From NCBI GenBank assembly GCA_032358165.1, contig JAALGY010000020.1, positions 186,001 through 250,000 of the forward strand: a stretch of DNA of 64,000 nt, given 5' to 3'. Both the position numbers and the translations under genes were made by a program. Positions 44,363-56,396 of this stretch are shown here, in pieces. Position 1 is the stretch's first letter; each line of letters begins with the position of its first letter. The notes beneath the pieces are model-generated. The model was not told the origin of the DNA. It worked only from the letters and a program-made list of their open reading frames with translations, and made no database searches. Source of the stretch: Diplosphaera chodatii (taxonomy: Eukaryota > Chlorophyta > Trebouxiophyceae > Prasiolales > Stichococcaceae).

Positions 44363-46777
44363 CTATTTGATCTGCCCAGTCCGCTTCAGCTCTGCGCACT
44401 CGTGGCAGTACCAGCTGGCATTCGACTTGAGGGTCCCCGGCTTCACTCCCACGCAGACCTGCATGCACTTAGATGGTAACAGCGGTCAGCGACGCTGCTG
44501 GCACAGGGCCCCATCTCAGCTGACAATGCAGTGCTTTGCCCATGTTACCGTACCCAAGCATGCTCAGCAGCAGACACCAACGTCCAGCAGGTTCAGCCAC
44601 ACATCTGGCAGATGACACACCAAAGACACTGCTCAGGCAAAGGTCGGGGCGCAGCAGTGTAAGAGGGCGCACATCGTGGAACCACTCAATGGGACAGTCT
44701 GGGTTGTCACATCCTATCATGTCGCCATATGACGCCTGCAAAACAGTGTCTCTTCAGTGACCAGTTTCAAGCACGACAGGTGCACGCAGTAGAAACACAG
44801 CAAGTGCAGCATGTCACCATGACAGAAAACGATGACGGCACTCGTTCGGCAAACGTATTGGCAGCAGGCACCTTGCCGCAGTAGCAGTACGCGGGCTCGC
44901 CGTTGGTGGCCTCTGGGATGTGTGCGCTGGGGTTCTCGGGGTCAAATGGCTGGTCATCTGCACAGAGCAGCCACATCCATTGCATTCTCCAGCCCAAGGA
45001 ACCGGAAGACTGCACCTCTTACACCCACGTGAACCCTTTTCCCCGAAGCAGCTGCACGGGTGCTAGGCAAGCTCGCGGCGAGAAGCCCTGATGCCCAGCA
45101 AGGTCTCTGCAGGTGTGCAGTGGCCAGCCGGGGCGCCGGCCAGCTGCTCAGGCGACCAGGTGCCCTCGTGTGCGAGGTCTCAAGAGGCCAGTAGGGTGTC
45201 GGCGCATTGCAACGCTGGGGACGGCCTCCAGCCCTGGACGCAGCTGCTCACCTACAGCGGGCGCTTCCTCAGCGGGCGCCGGGCTTCCGGCCGCGTCCGG
45301 CGGCGCCGCCGCTGCAGTCGCTGCCGCCGCCGCCGCCTCCTCCCATTTCCGCTTCCGCTTCATCTTCCCCTGCTTCCTGCTCGGGCCCTCGTCCCCGCTC
45401 CCTCCCCGCTCCTGCATGGTGGCATGCCGTCAAGGACACAGGCAAACAGGCTGAGGGTTGATTGGACAACAGACGGTATGATTACACTCTGCGCCCTTGA
45501 TGGGCCTGAGCTGCTGGTCTGTAGACGTCTGTCAACCCGCGTGTGCACTCCTCACTACACGTTGCCGGAGTGTGGGCAACCTTCGGGCAGACACCCCACA
45601 AGGGCTAGGAGCATCGGAGTGCGACAGAGATTGCTGTCGCACCTTGCTGGTCTGCAGGCCGTACTTCTTGCGCTCCCGGTCCAGCTCGGCCTCGAAGCGC
45701 CGAATGTCGGCGTCGGTCTGGATGATGCGACGGTCCACCGCCTCGTAGATGTTCTTCGCCAGCGAGGACTGCAGATCCGCACATGTGCAAAGCATCGCCG
45801 CTGCCATGCATGCCAGAGCTAAGTTGTTCGCCTGTCGGCGGCATGTCACTGTCACTCGTGTCTGCCCATAAATCATAACCCATGAACCACCTGCCTCGGC
45901 ATTGCAAGCCACAAACAAATGGTCTCCTGCCTTTTGTAAGCTGGTGCCAACCCCAGTCCAGCTGAAGTCGGCACCTGCTGTCCAGATCAGGCGTGCAGAC
46001 CTCACAGTGTACAACTCGGCCTCCGTGGCAGATGGAGCGGGCGCCTCCCCACCTTTTTCGAGGCCACCGACAGCAGCTGCTTGCACTCGTCCTGCAGCCG
46101 GTCGTCCATCTTGACCGGCGCCATGGGCCGGGGCGCCGCTTTGGTGCGCTTCGACCGGTGGGCCGCCGCCGTGGACGCCTGGAGACGATGCCACGTGTAA
46201 AATCCATCATGCCGTCATCTATTGGATGCAACCACCGGGGAACTCGCTCTGCCTGACACGTCCCAGGCTGCATGCTGCGGTGGCCACTGCTGTAAATGCG
46301 CATGGCGCCTTTTGTCTGCGGTGTGGTGCAATGCCAGCGCCACCCCAGCGCAGGACGGTCATGCTCGGAATCAGCCCACGCCTGCGTTCTGTATCTGCAC
46401 GTGCTTGACTCTGCAACGCTGCAAAGCGACTCTGCAAACCCTAAAAGGCAACCTGCACCTTCTGGGCGGCTGCCTCCACTTTGCTCCGCACAGCCGCGTG
46501 GATGTCGCCCTGCAGCCTGACGGCGGACTCGTCCAGCTCCCGCATGTGCGTCAGCACCCGCGCCAGCTCGTCCGGCAAAGTACTGGAGTCTGCGCATGCA
46601 TGCAATTTACTGCTGCTTATCTGTGGTGGGTGTCTCTTCTTGTGGCTTTGTGTCGAAACGCACTGCCATGCGGCAGCAGATCCGCAGTGCACAAGTCCGT
46701 CACAGCCGCGCTGCGCAGGCACAGGCTGGCGAGCAGCGCGCACCGTTGACAAACTTCTCGAGGAAGGAGGGCTGCAT
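44363..46777 (-). CDS. ING: ING-family PHD-finger chromatin protein (275 aa)
   Basis: Eight exons in phase: 46744-46777, 46453-46589, 46053-46178, 45643-45768, 45252-45411, 44872-44957, 44673-44735 and 44363-44458. The N-terminal ING dimerisation helices are evident ([29 protein letters not shown], then [20 protein letters not shown]), followed by a basic Ala/Lys-rich linker ([15 protein letters not shown]) that should act in nuclear localisation. The C-terminal PHD finger has all zinc ligands (YCYCGK, GCDNPDC, EWFHDVC, WYCHEC) and the ING aromatic-cage residues (Tyr before the first Cys, SYGDMIG, Trp in EWFH), so H3K4me3 reading is expected. ING proteins work in histone acetyltransferase or deacetylase complexes. 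Its stop lies 160 bp from the convergent glycosyltransferase. Confidence 0.95.
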
Positions 46778-47606
46778 GGCCGCTGCCGCGCTGCGCATGT
46801 TGCAGGCGGTCAGTGGCGGCTTGGACACCAAGCGCTGGATGCAGCTGAGGCGCTGTGGCTGCCTGTCCGTGTGGCAGGTCAGCAGAGCCCGTCACAGCTG
46901 CCAGTCGAGCAATTGTACAATTGTTGCCCGTGGCTCTGCTGGACACACTAGCCTATATATCAGGTTGCTGTCGCCGCTTTGATCTGCACTGCCACAGACT
47001 CCACACTGCCGCAGCATGCGCACATGCCTCATGCCCAGAATGCCATGGCCAATACGATCAGTCAGCGAGATCAGCCGATAGTATCATACAGGACACGTTC
47101 TGCCGCAGGTAATGATGACTCACACTGCCTGATAAAGGCTCATGCGCCGCTTTAACTCTGTGGTGGGTATGGCCGCTTCTGCCTGAGCTTTACACAATCT
47201 GTTGACATGTGATCTGTCAGCGACGTTCTGCAATCTGTGATATCTTCATGATTTCTGGAGGTGCTTGATGTGGTGTAGCGTATTGCGAAGTCCTGATGAC
47301 TTCGAGGCAGACTCAGCATTTGAGCTGCTGAATTGCAGCAGCTGGCAGGCAGCAGTGTTCGATTGCCATTTGCAAGATACGTAACATCGGCGCATCTCAG
47401 GCGTTAGCAAATGCAGATGAAGTGCGTCCGTTTGCTGACTGCTTGAGGTCTCCTTTGGATAGACTTGCAAAGTGCAGAAGACTGGGCACTGGGCATCAGT
47501 CAACATCGCAATGGTCCTCTTCGCCTCTTCGCATCCACGTGCAGAGGCCTGGCAGCCAATCAACAGTGTGGTTTGTCTGAAGTAATCGAAGACAGTGCGC
47601 AGTAAC
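46778..47606. other. Divergent intergenic region (ING / lipase)
   Basis: 829 bp containing both promoters. The section 47280-47420 is relatively AT-rich. I recognise no gene or specific element. Confidence 0.4.
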
Positions 47607-50600
47607 ATGGGCGACATCAGTGTGAATGAAGTGTGGGAGAACCAGCGCTTCTACGGCGTTGGATGGTGCGCTGCCAGACGCTCCTTTTGTTGGAACAGCA
47701 GTCAGATGAGCCTTGCGTGAGATCGCGTGCTGATGCGTACAATGCAAAGTGGCTAGCCTGCTCAAGACTTCGCTCTGACCATGTGCAGGGCTGCGCCTGG
47801 GCTGCTGGAGCGGCCGGCGTGGAGCGATGAGGACGGCAACCCTGTAGCGCTCGGGCGACCGCCCAGCGAAGCTCGGCACCTGGGCTGGGAGCTGGCGGTG
47901 TCGACTGCAACATCTGCTGATGGCTGGCAGTATGCCAGTGTGTTCAAGTGCGTGGCCCAGTCGAGACCCAAGACTCAGGCTCATCAATCATGTGGCAATG
48001 CCATCACCATTACAGCGGATCATGAAATCCACATATGCCAGCAGCTCATACTGCGACAGACGACGTACGGGATGCCTGGCCTTGTTTGCACATGCCTATC
48101 ATCTGCATGCAGTCCCAGAAGGGTCTTATTTGCTGGCAGGCACTTCGAGTACATGCGGCCTGGCGGGCGGGCGTCGGCACGGGCAACGGATCTGGTGCGC
48201 CGCCGCTGCTGGCGGTGCTCCAGGGCGCCCTCGGGCATGCTGTCGGCAGCGGCAGCTCGTGCCGCCGGCCGCCCCGGCACGTAAGTGTATGAAGTGACAC
48301 TGCCTGCCATGCCATGCGCCTTGCAGTGCATGCACCCTACAGGCACATCGCATTTCGGCAGATGCAGGGGGCCTGCGAAGGCAAAGATATATAGCCGGTG
48401 AGTGGGTGCGAATGCAGCAAAGTAACAAAGTCAGTTTACATCAGTGTGCCTCCTTATGTGGGCTGCAGCGGTGAGAGCCCACGTCCGCCGAAGTATGAGA
48501 CGGGCGATCAGCCGACTGACGCTGGTGCCACCAGCACCGCTGCAGCTGACGCGAGCACAGACGCAGCAGCGGCCTCCAGCGAAGCAGCTGTTGCAACGAT
48601 GCTCAGCCCTGCCACCCAGATGAACGGACACAGGTATGGGTGCACGCACCGCGACTGCAGGCATCGCTGATGGCCTGCTGGTCATTGCAGTGCCTGCCGG
48701 GCAGGTTTGTCTTGCATGCAGGTCATGCAGCTTCCATCGGCTGGTGCACGTAAACGCAAGGGGTTGTTTCTCGTGGTGTGCAGAGTCAGGAAGGAGACGG
48801 AGTATGAACGCCGGCGCACGGTGCTGAAGCTGTTTGTGGGCATGATTGGGGCCACCATCAAGCGCTGGCAGGTCTGCACCAGTGCTGCCTAGCACATTGC
48901 TTATGGCTCCGTCAGTGTTCAGGCGCTGCATCCTCCTTTGTTCCTACTGAACAATTTTTTTGGGTATCTGCATGAGCGCGGCATGATGCCAAAGCTCACA
49001 AGCTTGCTGCCACTTTTCCCTGTTCATGACACATAGCTGTTCAGGAGCCGTCCACTTGCCCCCATTGCTTGACACCGCCCTGCTCCTCTCCATGCTGCCA
49101 TGACAGCACAGGACGCGTAAGTCCTGATGCGCAGGTGTGGAACCTCATGCCCCTGGACCCAGTGGCCTGGCTGGTCATGTACGGCGAGCACCAGGCGGCG
49201 CTGGCAGACCTCATTGCCTCCAACATGCGGCACCGGCTGCCGCTGGAGGCCGTGCATGACGTGCAGCCGCCGCAGCAGCAGGTCCGGCGGCACGTACCTT
49301 GCCTCCCACCTTGATGCCGGTGCTCAGACCACCGTCCGGCCTGTGCATGAAGGGTGCTACATAGCATGTCAGATGCTGACTGTAACGCATTTGAAAATTG
49401 CAGGCGGAGCAGCAGCGGCAGGGGGTGGAGAAGGATGCGGGGTTGGTGCGTGAGCTGCTGGCGGCCGCGATGCACTCGCGCGCTGCGTACGGCTATGCAA
49501 TGCAGGTGTGCTCCAGCAACATCTGCGAACAGGAGTTGGCTAGTGTGCATCGACATCACTGCATGTTGGCTGAGCCTCATCACCACCCACGAGCGCTCAT
49601 GACTTGCATGCAGGCGGGGCATCTCACGTCCGTCATGAACTTTGCGCTGCTGCACACGGTGCACTCCCTCAGGTGCCGCCCGGCCTGCTACTCCTGTCAC
49701 CCCTTTGCATCCTGCACAGCTGCAGCTTGAGCGGTCTGTCTGGGAGACAGGAGTGAACGCGACGTCGGTCGCAGCTCAAGTGCTGAACCCTAGTCCGAGG
49801 ATTTGCTTGGCTGAAATGAGTGAGTTGAAGCGAGGTGAAGTGAAGTGAACTTGCAGCTGCTGCCTGCAGCTTTGATGCCGCCGGCGGCGCGTCGGGCGAC
49901 GCCAACAATGAGGCGGTGGCAGCGCTGGCGGGGGTGCGCGCGCAGGACATCGTCGTGGCCGAGTGGCACACCAGCATCATGCGGCCGTGCCACTACGTCG
50001 CCGTCGACCGCGCCAACCACAGCATCGTGCTGTCCATACGGTGGGCCAGTCGTGTGGGTGCCTGGGCGCACGGCGGCGCGCTCGCTGCAGCCTCAGACGG
50101 CGGTGCAGCCGAGTGTGCACGCCCTGCACAGAATGCACGAGCAGGATGGCAGACAGATGGTCAGCGATGCACTATGTAGAACCTAGACGCAGTACTTGTA
50201 CTCAATGTGCTGCAGGGGGTCCCTGGAGGTCAACGATGTGTTCTCGGACATCAGCGCCTCGCCCCTGGAGATGGAGTTTCTGGGCACCACTGGCAGCGTG
50301 CATGAAGGTGTGCATTACACCTGCAAATCGCTGTTACGGTACTACAGGACGCAACATAGCTCTGAAGGGGCTAGGCGCTCCTGATGTGCTCCTCAGCAGG
50401 ATCAGCATGCAGTTGACGCCGCCTGCATCGCTGCTGCACGCCTGCAGGCCTCATGGCGGCCGCGACCTACGTGCACTCCAACACCGCGGGCGCGCTGGCA
50501 GCCGCCGGGCGCGACTTCCCCGGCTGGCCGCTGTTCCTGACCGGCCACTCCATGGGAGGTGCGCACCCCGCAAGAAACTGAACCAGGCAGTGCCGGCATC

Positions 50601-53600
50601 GGAACGTCGTGTGGCTGCGCTGCAACCCGTCCCTGTGGCAGGCAGGTGCGCCTGCACTGCTCAATCAAAGATCAGGAAACTTCCGACGGCTGCATGACCT
50701 CCATACTGGTGCTGCAAACCGCAGGCGCGGTCGCGTCGCTGGTGACGCTGCTGCTGCACGAGCACGGGCTGCCGAAGGGCCTGGGGCCGCCCCGCTGCGT
50801 GGCGATTGGCCCTGCGGCGGTGATGTCGGCAGACCTTGCAGACGCCTCTCAGCCACTCATCACCTCCGTCTGCCTGAGGCACATGCCTTGCTTTCCCTCT
50901 CACCAGTTGCCGAGTCATCATCATCAAGGTGCAGTGTGATTTGCGTCTTTGACTTTCTTTCAGATGCAAGTGTGCTGGATCAGTGGGTTTGGTTGTTGCC
51001 AGGTCCGATTTCGTGCCGCGGCTGACGTACGCGGGGGTGGAGGGTCTGCTGCTGGAGCTGGCCGACTCGAGCCCAGTGCGCAGGTAGGCAGCAGGGCCTG
51101 GCAATTCAGTTCCAAACCCTAATTCTCAGCAGATGGGCACACAGGGCAGCCAGCCTGGTGCCCCATCGTCCTGAAGGTTCCTAGGCTACGGTCGGTGCAC
51201 GGCTTGAGGTGTGGAGCGTGAGGGAGCACAGTTCCAATGGCTGCACCTATGCATGTGCGGAATGAACCGCATGGGCACCTCGGTAGTCATCCTTGAGGTT
51301 GCTCAAGGTCAAGTGTTGTGGACGGGCAATGCCATGCTGCACTGTGCAGCCCCGCTTTAAACGCCCGACAATCCTGCAGGGCTGCCAAGGGCGTCGGGAA
51401 GAAGATGACGGCGGCGCTGGAGAGCCTGAAGGTGGGGTGGGGCGGCGGCAGCGGCGGCGGCTCCCCATCTGGCAGCGGCCCCGCCACCCCCAAAGGTACA
51501 CCAGAGTGGACTTGTGGTACTACCACTGTGATATCACCAGGGGCTGCATGTTGCCCATACAGTCAACACCCTCGGGACGAGAGTCGTCTCATCTTTCGGG
51601 TACAGGCTTGGAAGGGGTGGCCGAGCTGGCCGAGGGGTCCAGGGGCATTGCCGAGGCGGCGGCGCAGCAGGCCACGCAGAAGCTGCGGCGCTCCGTCGCA
51701 GCGGCGGCGGAATCGGCGGGCGCCAAACTGCCAGCAGAGTCGTCCGATGCCGTCAGCGCCAATGAAGCTGGCGGCGTCACCGTAGGGGAAGTCAGCAGTA
51801 GGGCCACATCACCAGCGACGGCGGCAGCAGATGCGCAGGACACGGTTCGCAGCGCGGCAGCCAGCGCGCCGCAGCAGCAGGCGCAGCGCCAGCACAGCGG
51901 CGACTGCAGCCGCCCGAGCACCAGCCCCGCCGAAGCGGGTGACAACTCCGCGGCCGCGTCTGGGCGGCCGGGAAACTGCAGGACAGCGGCGGGCGGCGGC
52001 GAGCTCGCAGGGGTGGATGACAAGCGCCCGGTGACGACGAGGAAGGACAGGGGGCATGTGGAGTCGCCCAAGGCCGCGAAGCTGCCGCGGGTGGAGTGTG
52101 CTGCAGAGTACGTGCTGGCGCACGGCATCCAAGTGAGCTCATCGACTTGCCTGGCCAGCTGCGCTGACACGGTGTCGAGCGCTGCGCACAATGTATGGCG
52201 CGTGCTCTGGTGGTATGGTTATGCGGATGACAATCCGTAATGTATTTCCAGCAGGTCGACAGTGCGATGGGTGGTAGAGGTGACGAGGCCAACAGCATCG
52301 CGCACCCGCACAGCAGCCTCGCCTATGCAGACAGCCCAGCAGGCAGCAGCAGGGCGCCCAGCGCTGCTGAGCCACAAGCAAGCCACAGCAGTGATCAGCC
52401 CAGCAGCGAACAGCGGGGCGGCGATGCCGGGGGCCGACTGCCCGACGCAGCTGCGGCCCCTGACGAGATCCAAGGTGACTTGTCTTGGCTGCTCTGCCAG
52501 TTCCGCCAGCGTTGTACACCAACAGAACTACAGTCCCTCATTAGCTCTTTCCATAGCCTGCAGCTTGGGTCATCACGCGAACGTTCCGGTCATGCTTTCT
52601 GACATGCAACACAACACCGAGCTGTCAGGTGGATGCCTTCGTGTTGGACGGAGTAGCTTGTCGCAGGTGCTGCCGAGGGCGGTGCGCGCAGAGCGCAGCG
52701 TGCGAGCACCGAGGAGCGGCGCACGGCAGCGGAGGTGCTGCCCGGCGGCAGGGACGGCGTGGAACGGCCTGAAATGCTGTACCCAGCAGGTCACTGTGAC
52801 CCGCCAACTGTTCAACCCCCTCAGTTTGTGGTGATGATGGACGTATGGTTTCCCGCTGATGTGCAGCGGGCAGGTGGCGCACCATTCCTGTTGGCATGCC
52901 ATACCTGTGGGTGTGCAGCAGCTCTGGTTGCCGACGTATTCTTTTGACGATTCTGCCGCAGGGCGGGTGCTGTGGCTCATACCCCAGGACGAGCCAGCGG
53001 TGGTTGCTGATGACGTGGCAGCAGACGCTGCAGCTGAGGAGGTACGCCACTATTACTATCGCAATTGCCAGCCTTGACTTGCTTGCATCGCTGCTGACAT
53101 ATATCCTGCAGCCTGCAGCCTGGAAGGGGGAGAGCAAGGCAGCAGCAGCGGATGCATGATAAATGTTGCCACCGTGAGCAGGAGGGGCTGTTTGAGTCGG
53201 GTGGGGCGATGCCACGGGCGCCCCGCAGCCCTACAAGCGGCAGCGCCAGCGGCAGCCCGACAAGCAACCCTGTAGCCAGCAGCCCTGCAGCGGCGGTGCG
53301 CCTGCGGCTTGCTGTCGCCACGTCGTGCAGCTTGCCCTGCTGTGTATGGAGTCGACAGTCAGACAGCTCTGGGACAAGCGTGCTTGGCAGCAGCACCCTA
53401 GCGTCCTCACCAGTTGGCAAAGTCTCCAACTGGCTGCGCCACTACAGCTGGGGGCGCGCAGCATTATTTCCAGGTCAGCACTGCCAGCAGTTGGAGGCCA
53501 GGTCTTTCTACTCACCGTGATATTTGAGCTCTCCTGTAGGTGGCGGGCATAGCGGCCAGCGTAACTGGTGTGTCAACAGCCGTTCCGGCAAAGGCGCCGC

Positions 53601-54037
53601 CGGGCCGCATCACTGGCTTCGGCGGCGGCGGCGGCGGTGGCTTCGGGCCCGAGACGCTCAGCCCCGACAGGCAGCAGGTGACCTCCATGCACTTGAGCCA
53701 AGCGGCTGGGCACTCCGCATGTTTCGAGGCAGTGCAATTTCGCCTGGGAGGTGATGCAAGCCACAGAACGACATCACGACAAGCGCTGCAGGCGGCACCA
53801 CATACAGTGTATGCACGCAGTGTATGCATGTGAGACTAAGAATATAGCCATAGAGCTGGTCATTGAGCCACACCTCAAATTTTTCCAATACAGGGCAAAG
53901 CCACCAGCCCCGGCAAGGCGCCGCCGCCCGCAGTTTTGGACGTTGACCGGCGCGTGTTCTCGCGCATCCTGGTCTCGCCTGACGTCATGGCGGACCACCT
54001 ACCCGACACCTACCTGGCATACATCCAGCAGCTGTAG
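47607..54037 (+). CDS. Dysferlin-domain / class 3 lipase fusion, sn-1 diacylglycerol-lipase-like (21 exons, 996 aa)
   Basis: Exons 47607-47665, 47789-47947, 48140-48280, 48469-48633, 48784-48871, 49135-49281, 49404-49505, 49614-49672, 49870-50040, 50216-50307, 50448-50558, 50725-50878, 51003-51083, 51380-51495, 51606-52132, 52252-52474, 52667-52789, 52962-53041, 53182-53292, 53540-53677 and 53894-54037 keep phase. The N-terminus is a DysF domain as in peroxins and ferlins: EVWENQRFYGVGW, RPAWSDEDG, SADGWQYASVF, DLVRRRCW. A lipase_3 domain follows: EWHTSIMRPCHYVAVD, SIRGSLEVNDVFSD, nucleophile S429 in LFLTGHSMGG, D485 in RSDFVPRL, and candidate His984 in DHLPDTY. A 250-residue low-complexity insert separates the two halves of the lipase region. 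Expected activity is neutral glycerolipid hydrolysis at a membrane. Intron 50879-51002 appears to have a GC donor. Confidence 0.88.
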
Positions 54038-54653
54038 CGGCGGGATGAATTTTGGAGTAGGACCTCAGCTGATCATGCTACCATTTTCTTGTGCCATCAT
54101 GTGCGGACGATGCTAATGTGCGTTAGCAACTTCTCAATTCTGGCTTCAGCAGTATCAACAGCATTTTGCATGCATAGCTTGCTTGGAGGAGCTTTGCGGT
54201 TCCAGGGTGCTGATGCCTCGTAGCAAATTGCAAAGAATTTTGACAGCCTTCAAGGAGGGCAGCTGCAAGGGCAGCTGAGCATTTGTTTCGAAAACAGCAT
54301 CACAGCAACAAAACAGCATCACAGCAACATCAACGGTGTTCGAGCGTGCGTCTGTGATGACGTGTTTGTAAAATGTTGCTCATTATTGCAAGTTTCACAC
54401 AATGGTATGACCACATCTGTGCGCTCTTTGAGAAGTGCGGCAACATCATGTGCACACTCTCGAAACCCAGTTGCTGCTGGTCAACTCGAAAAAGGTACCA
54501 CATGGTGCCAGCCCTGATACAGGCGTTGGTGAGTTCCTGCATTTCAACAGATATGCTGGGCATGATTGTACTTGTTTTCTTTCCTGTGTCAGTTGCAGCC
54601 GCCTGTGAGTGTCCCAATCAGCACATACTTTCGACTGCTGCCGCTGAGGCACA
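54038..54653. other. Convergent intergenic region
   Basis: 3' flanks of the lipase (+) and the first MIF gene (-). It is comparatively AT-rich and holds the short tandem repeat listed next. No gene is supported. Confidence 0.4.
54292..54329. repeat. 19-bp perfect tandem duplication
   Basis: Units 54292-54310 and 54311-54329 are identical (aaacagcatcacagcaaca). Confidence 0.85.
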
Positions 54654-55828
54654 TCAGTCAGTGCCCCTGAGGATGCGGTCAAATGTGGTGCCCTTCCAGC
54701 CCCAGTTTGATGCGCCTATGTCGTGGAACTGCGACAGAACGCTTAACACATATCAAGCTATGACACTCTGCACGGCGCAAACGGCTGGTACCCATGCCAA
54801 ATAGGTGGTGCTGATGGATATCGGCGCCGACAGGAGTGCCTGACATGGCGCTCATGGTTGCCGTCATGGCTGCTTGCTTGCACACTGGCTAGGACGGACA
54901 CACTTACAGTGACATGGCAGCGGTCGGGTGGCACGTTCAGGCGCTGCTTGAGGATGACCGTCAATGCTTCCACAATGTCGGCGTTTGATTCGCCGACAAC
55001 GTTTCCAACGGATGACACCTGCATAGGGCAAGCCAAGTCTGCAACAGATGCCAGACCAGATGTGCCGCAGGACCTGAAAGGGCGTAGAACTAGTGCAGAC
55101 GCATGTCTCTTGCTATCGACCCAAGTTTATTCGACCCAAATTTGAGCATGCAGAGACATGACTGAGCATGAGTCTGCACACTACCAAAGGGATCCAAACT
55201 GTCTGCAGGGATACAGCGTTGCGACGTGCTGAGGGCTCTGGCGTCGACCACCGATGTGAAGCAGTGCAGCCGGGTATTTCATCATCGGTAAACAAATGAA
55301 ATCAACTGTCGATCCTGCTGGACATGCACTTCCATGCTGATTGACTGCGATGACAACGTTGGACGCACACCTCAGTGTATGCCACTGGCGTTTCGCTGTC
55401 GCCGCCACAGGCCAGTGGTGACGATGGCGACAGAGTACTGCAGGGTGTGCAGTACCATGTCAGTGACAGCAGAGGGTTCGCGGTGCAAACCTTTCACGCT
55501 GCACCAGACGGGGTGGGCTGTCACGTATCGTTGCTGCTACGGGGCAAGCACCTGTACAACGGAGCGACCAATGAGGCGGACAAATGCGGAGAATCAGCTG
55601 CTGTGGCTTCAGCACGATATGATATGCACCCCACTTTGCAGTGCTTGCCTTGCATGCCGTGCCACCAGATGCAGTGTGCGCAACTCTGCGGACTTGCACA
55701 CAATTAATTGCTTTACCTGCCCAGGCTTGCGCATGGTTTCTGAGCCCGCTGTGGTCAGATCCTGCAGCAGGCCGTCGGGGTCTGTACCATGTCGCATGCT
55801 GGACTTCCGCACTGCGCAAGAAGGGCAT
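54654..55828 (-). CDS. MIF/MDL-family protein, copy 1 (possible frameshift near the 5' end)
   Basis: Recognisable exons: one ending at 55717, then 55505-55536, 55371-55437, 54908-55018 and 54654-54728. The fold landmarks of the macrophage migration inhibitory factor / D-dopachrome tautomerase family are present: LLQDLTTAGSETMRKPGQ, PLACGGDSETPVAYTE, VSSVGNVVGESNADIVEALT, RLNVPPDRCHVT and the closing DIGASNWGWKGTTF. Plants and algae carry such MDL proteins; the function is uncertain. A start at 55828 gives MPFLRSAEV, with the canonical catalytic Pro directly after Met, but that frame is one base out of register with the LLQDL helix. Either a real 1-base frameshift, a sequence error or a missed tiny intron lies near 55775-55790. 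The 111-bp exon matches in length and phase the equivalent exon of copy 2. Confidence 0.65.
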
Positions 55829-56396
55829 GAAAGGAGTGAAAATGTCTAGCAAGCCCTGAGGCAATGCTCAGCAAGACGGATTCTATTTGGGTTATCTACG
55901 CCATTGTAGCCAGATGTGGGGTGCAGCAGTAGTCCGGTGCACACGGCCTTCATGCAACACGGTCCATGCTATGAGTCGTCCAGCACTGCGGCTGCGTGTT
56001 CGATCGTTGCAGACGCAACCATCAGGGTGATGAAATGCTGCACTAGCGCTGTCTGTTCCTGAAGCATCGCGCACCATTTGTCGTCACATGTATGGTAGGC
56101 ATGATTCTCCGGGTGTGTTAAGCGGATCAAGCTGTATTTCAAAGGTATGTGCGCCGCACAACTGCAGACGAGGCAGCCTGCGCATGCATGTTGCGGTTGG
56201 TGTCGTGAAATCCGAGACTGGGCACGTGCCCCACTTGGAGATGTGCACCGCCATGCAAGGATGTTTTGAGCTCTTTGCTCCCTTGACGATCGACGTTGTC
56301 GCGTGACCATCTCACAACACGAAACGGTAGCCGCTGGCGCGGTTGCCGCACGTTGTGCAACCTGCCTGGTGCAGCAGCGCTGCGCAACATGCGAGG

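Noticed and set aside
55971..56150. Minus-strand frame ending in HFITLMVASATIEHAAAVL
   Set aside because: About 60 codons look protein-like, but GC content is lower than in real exons, no upstream exon joins it and no family is recognisable.
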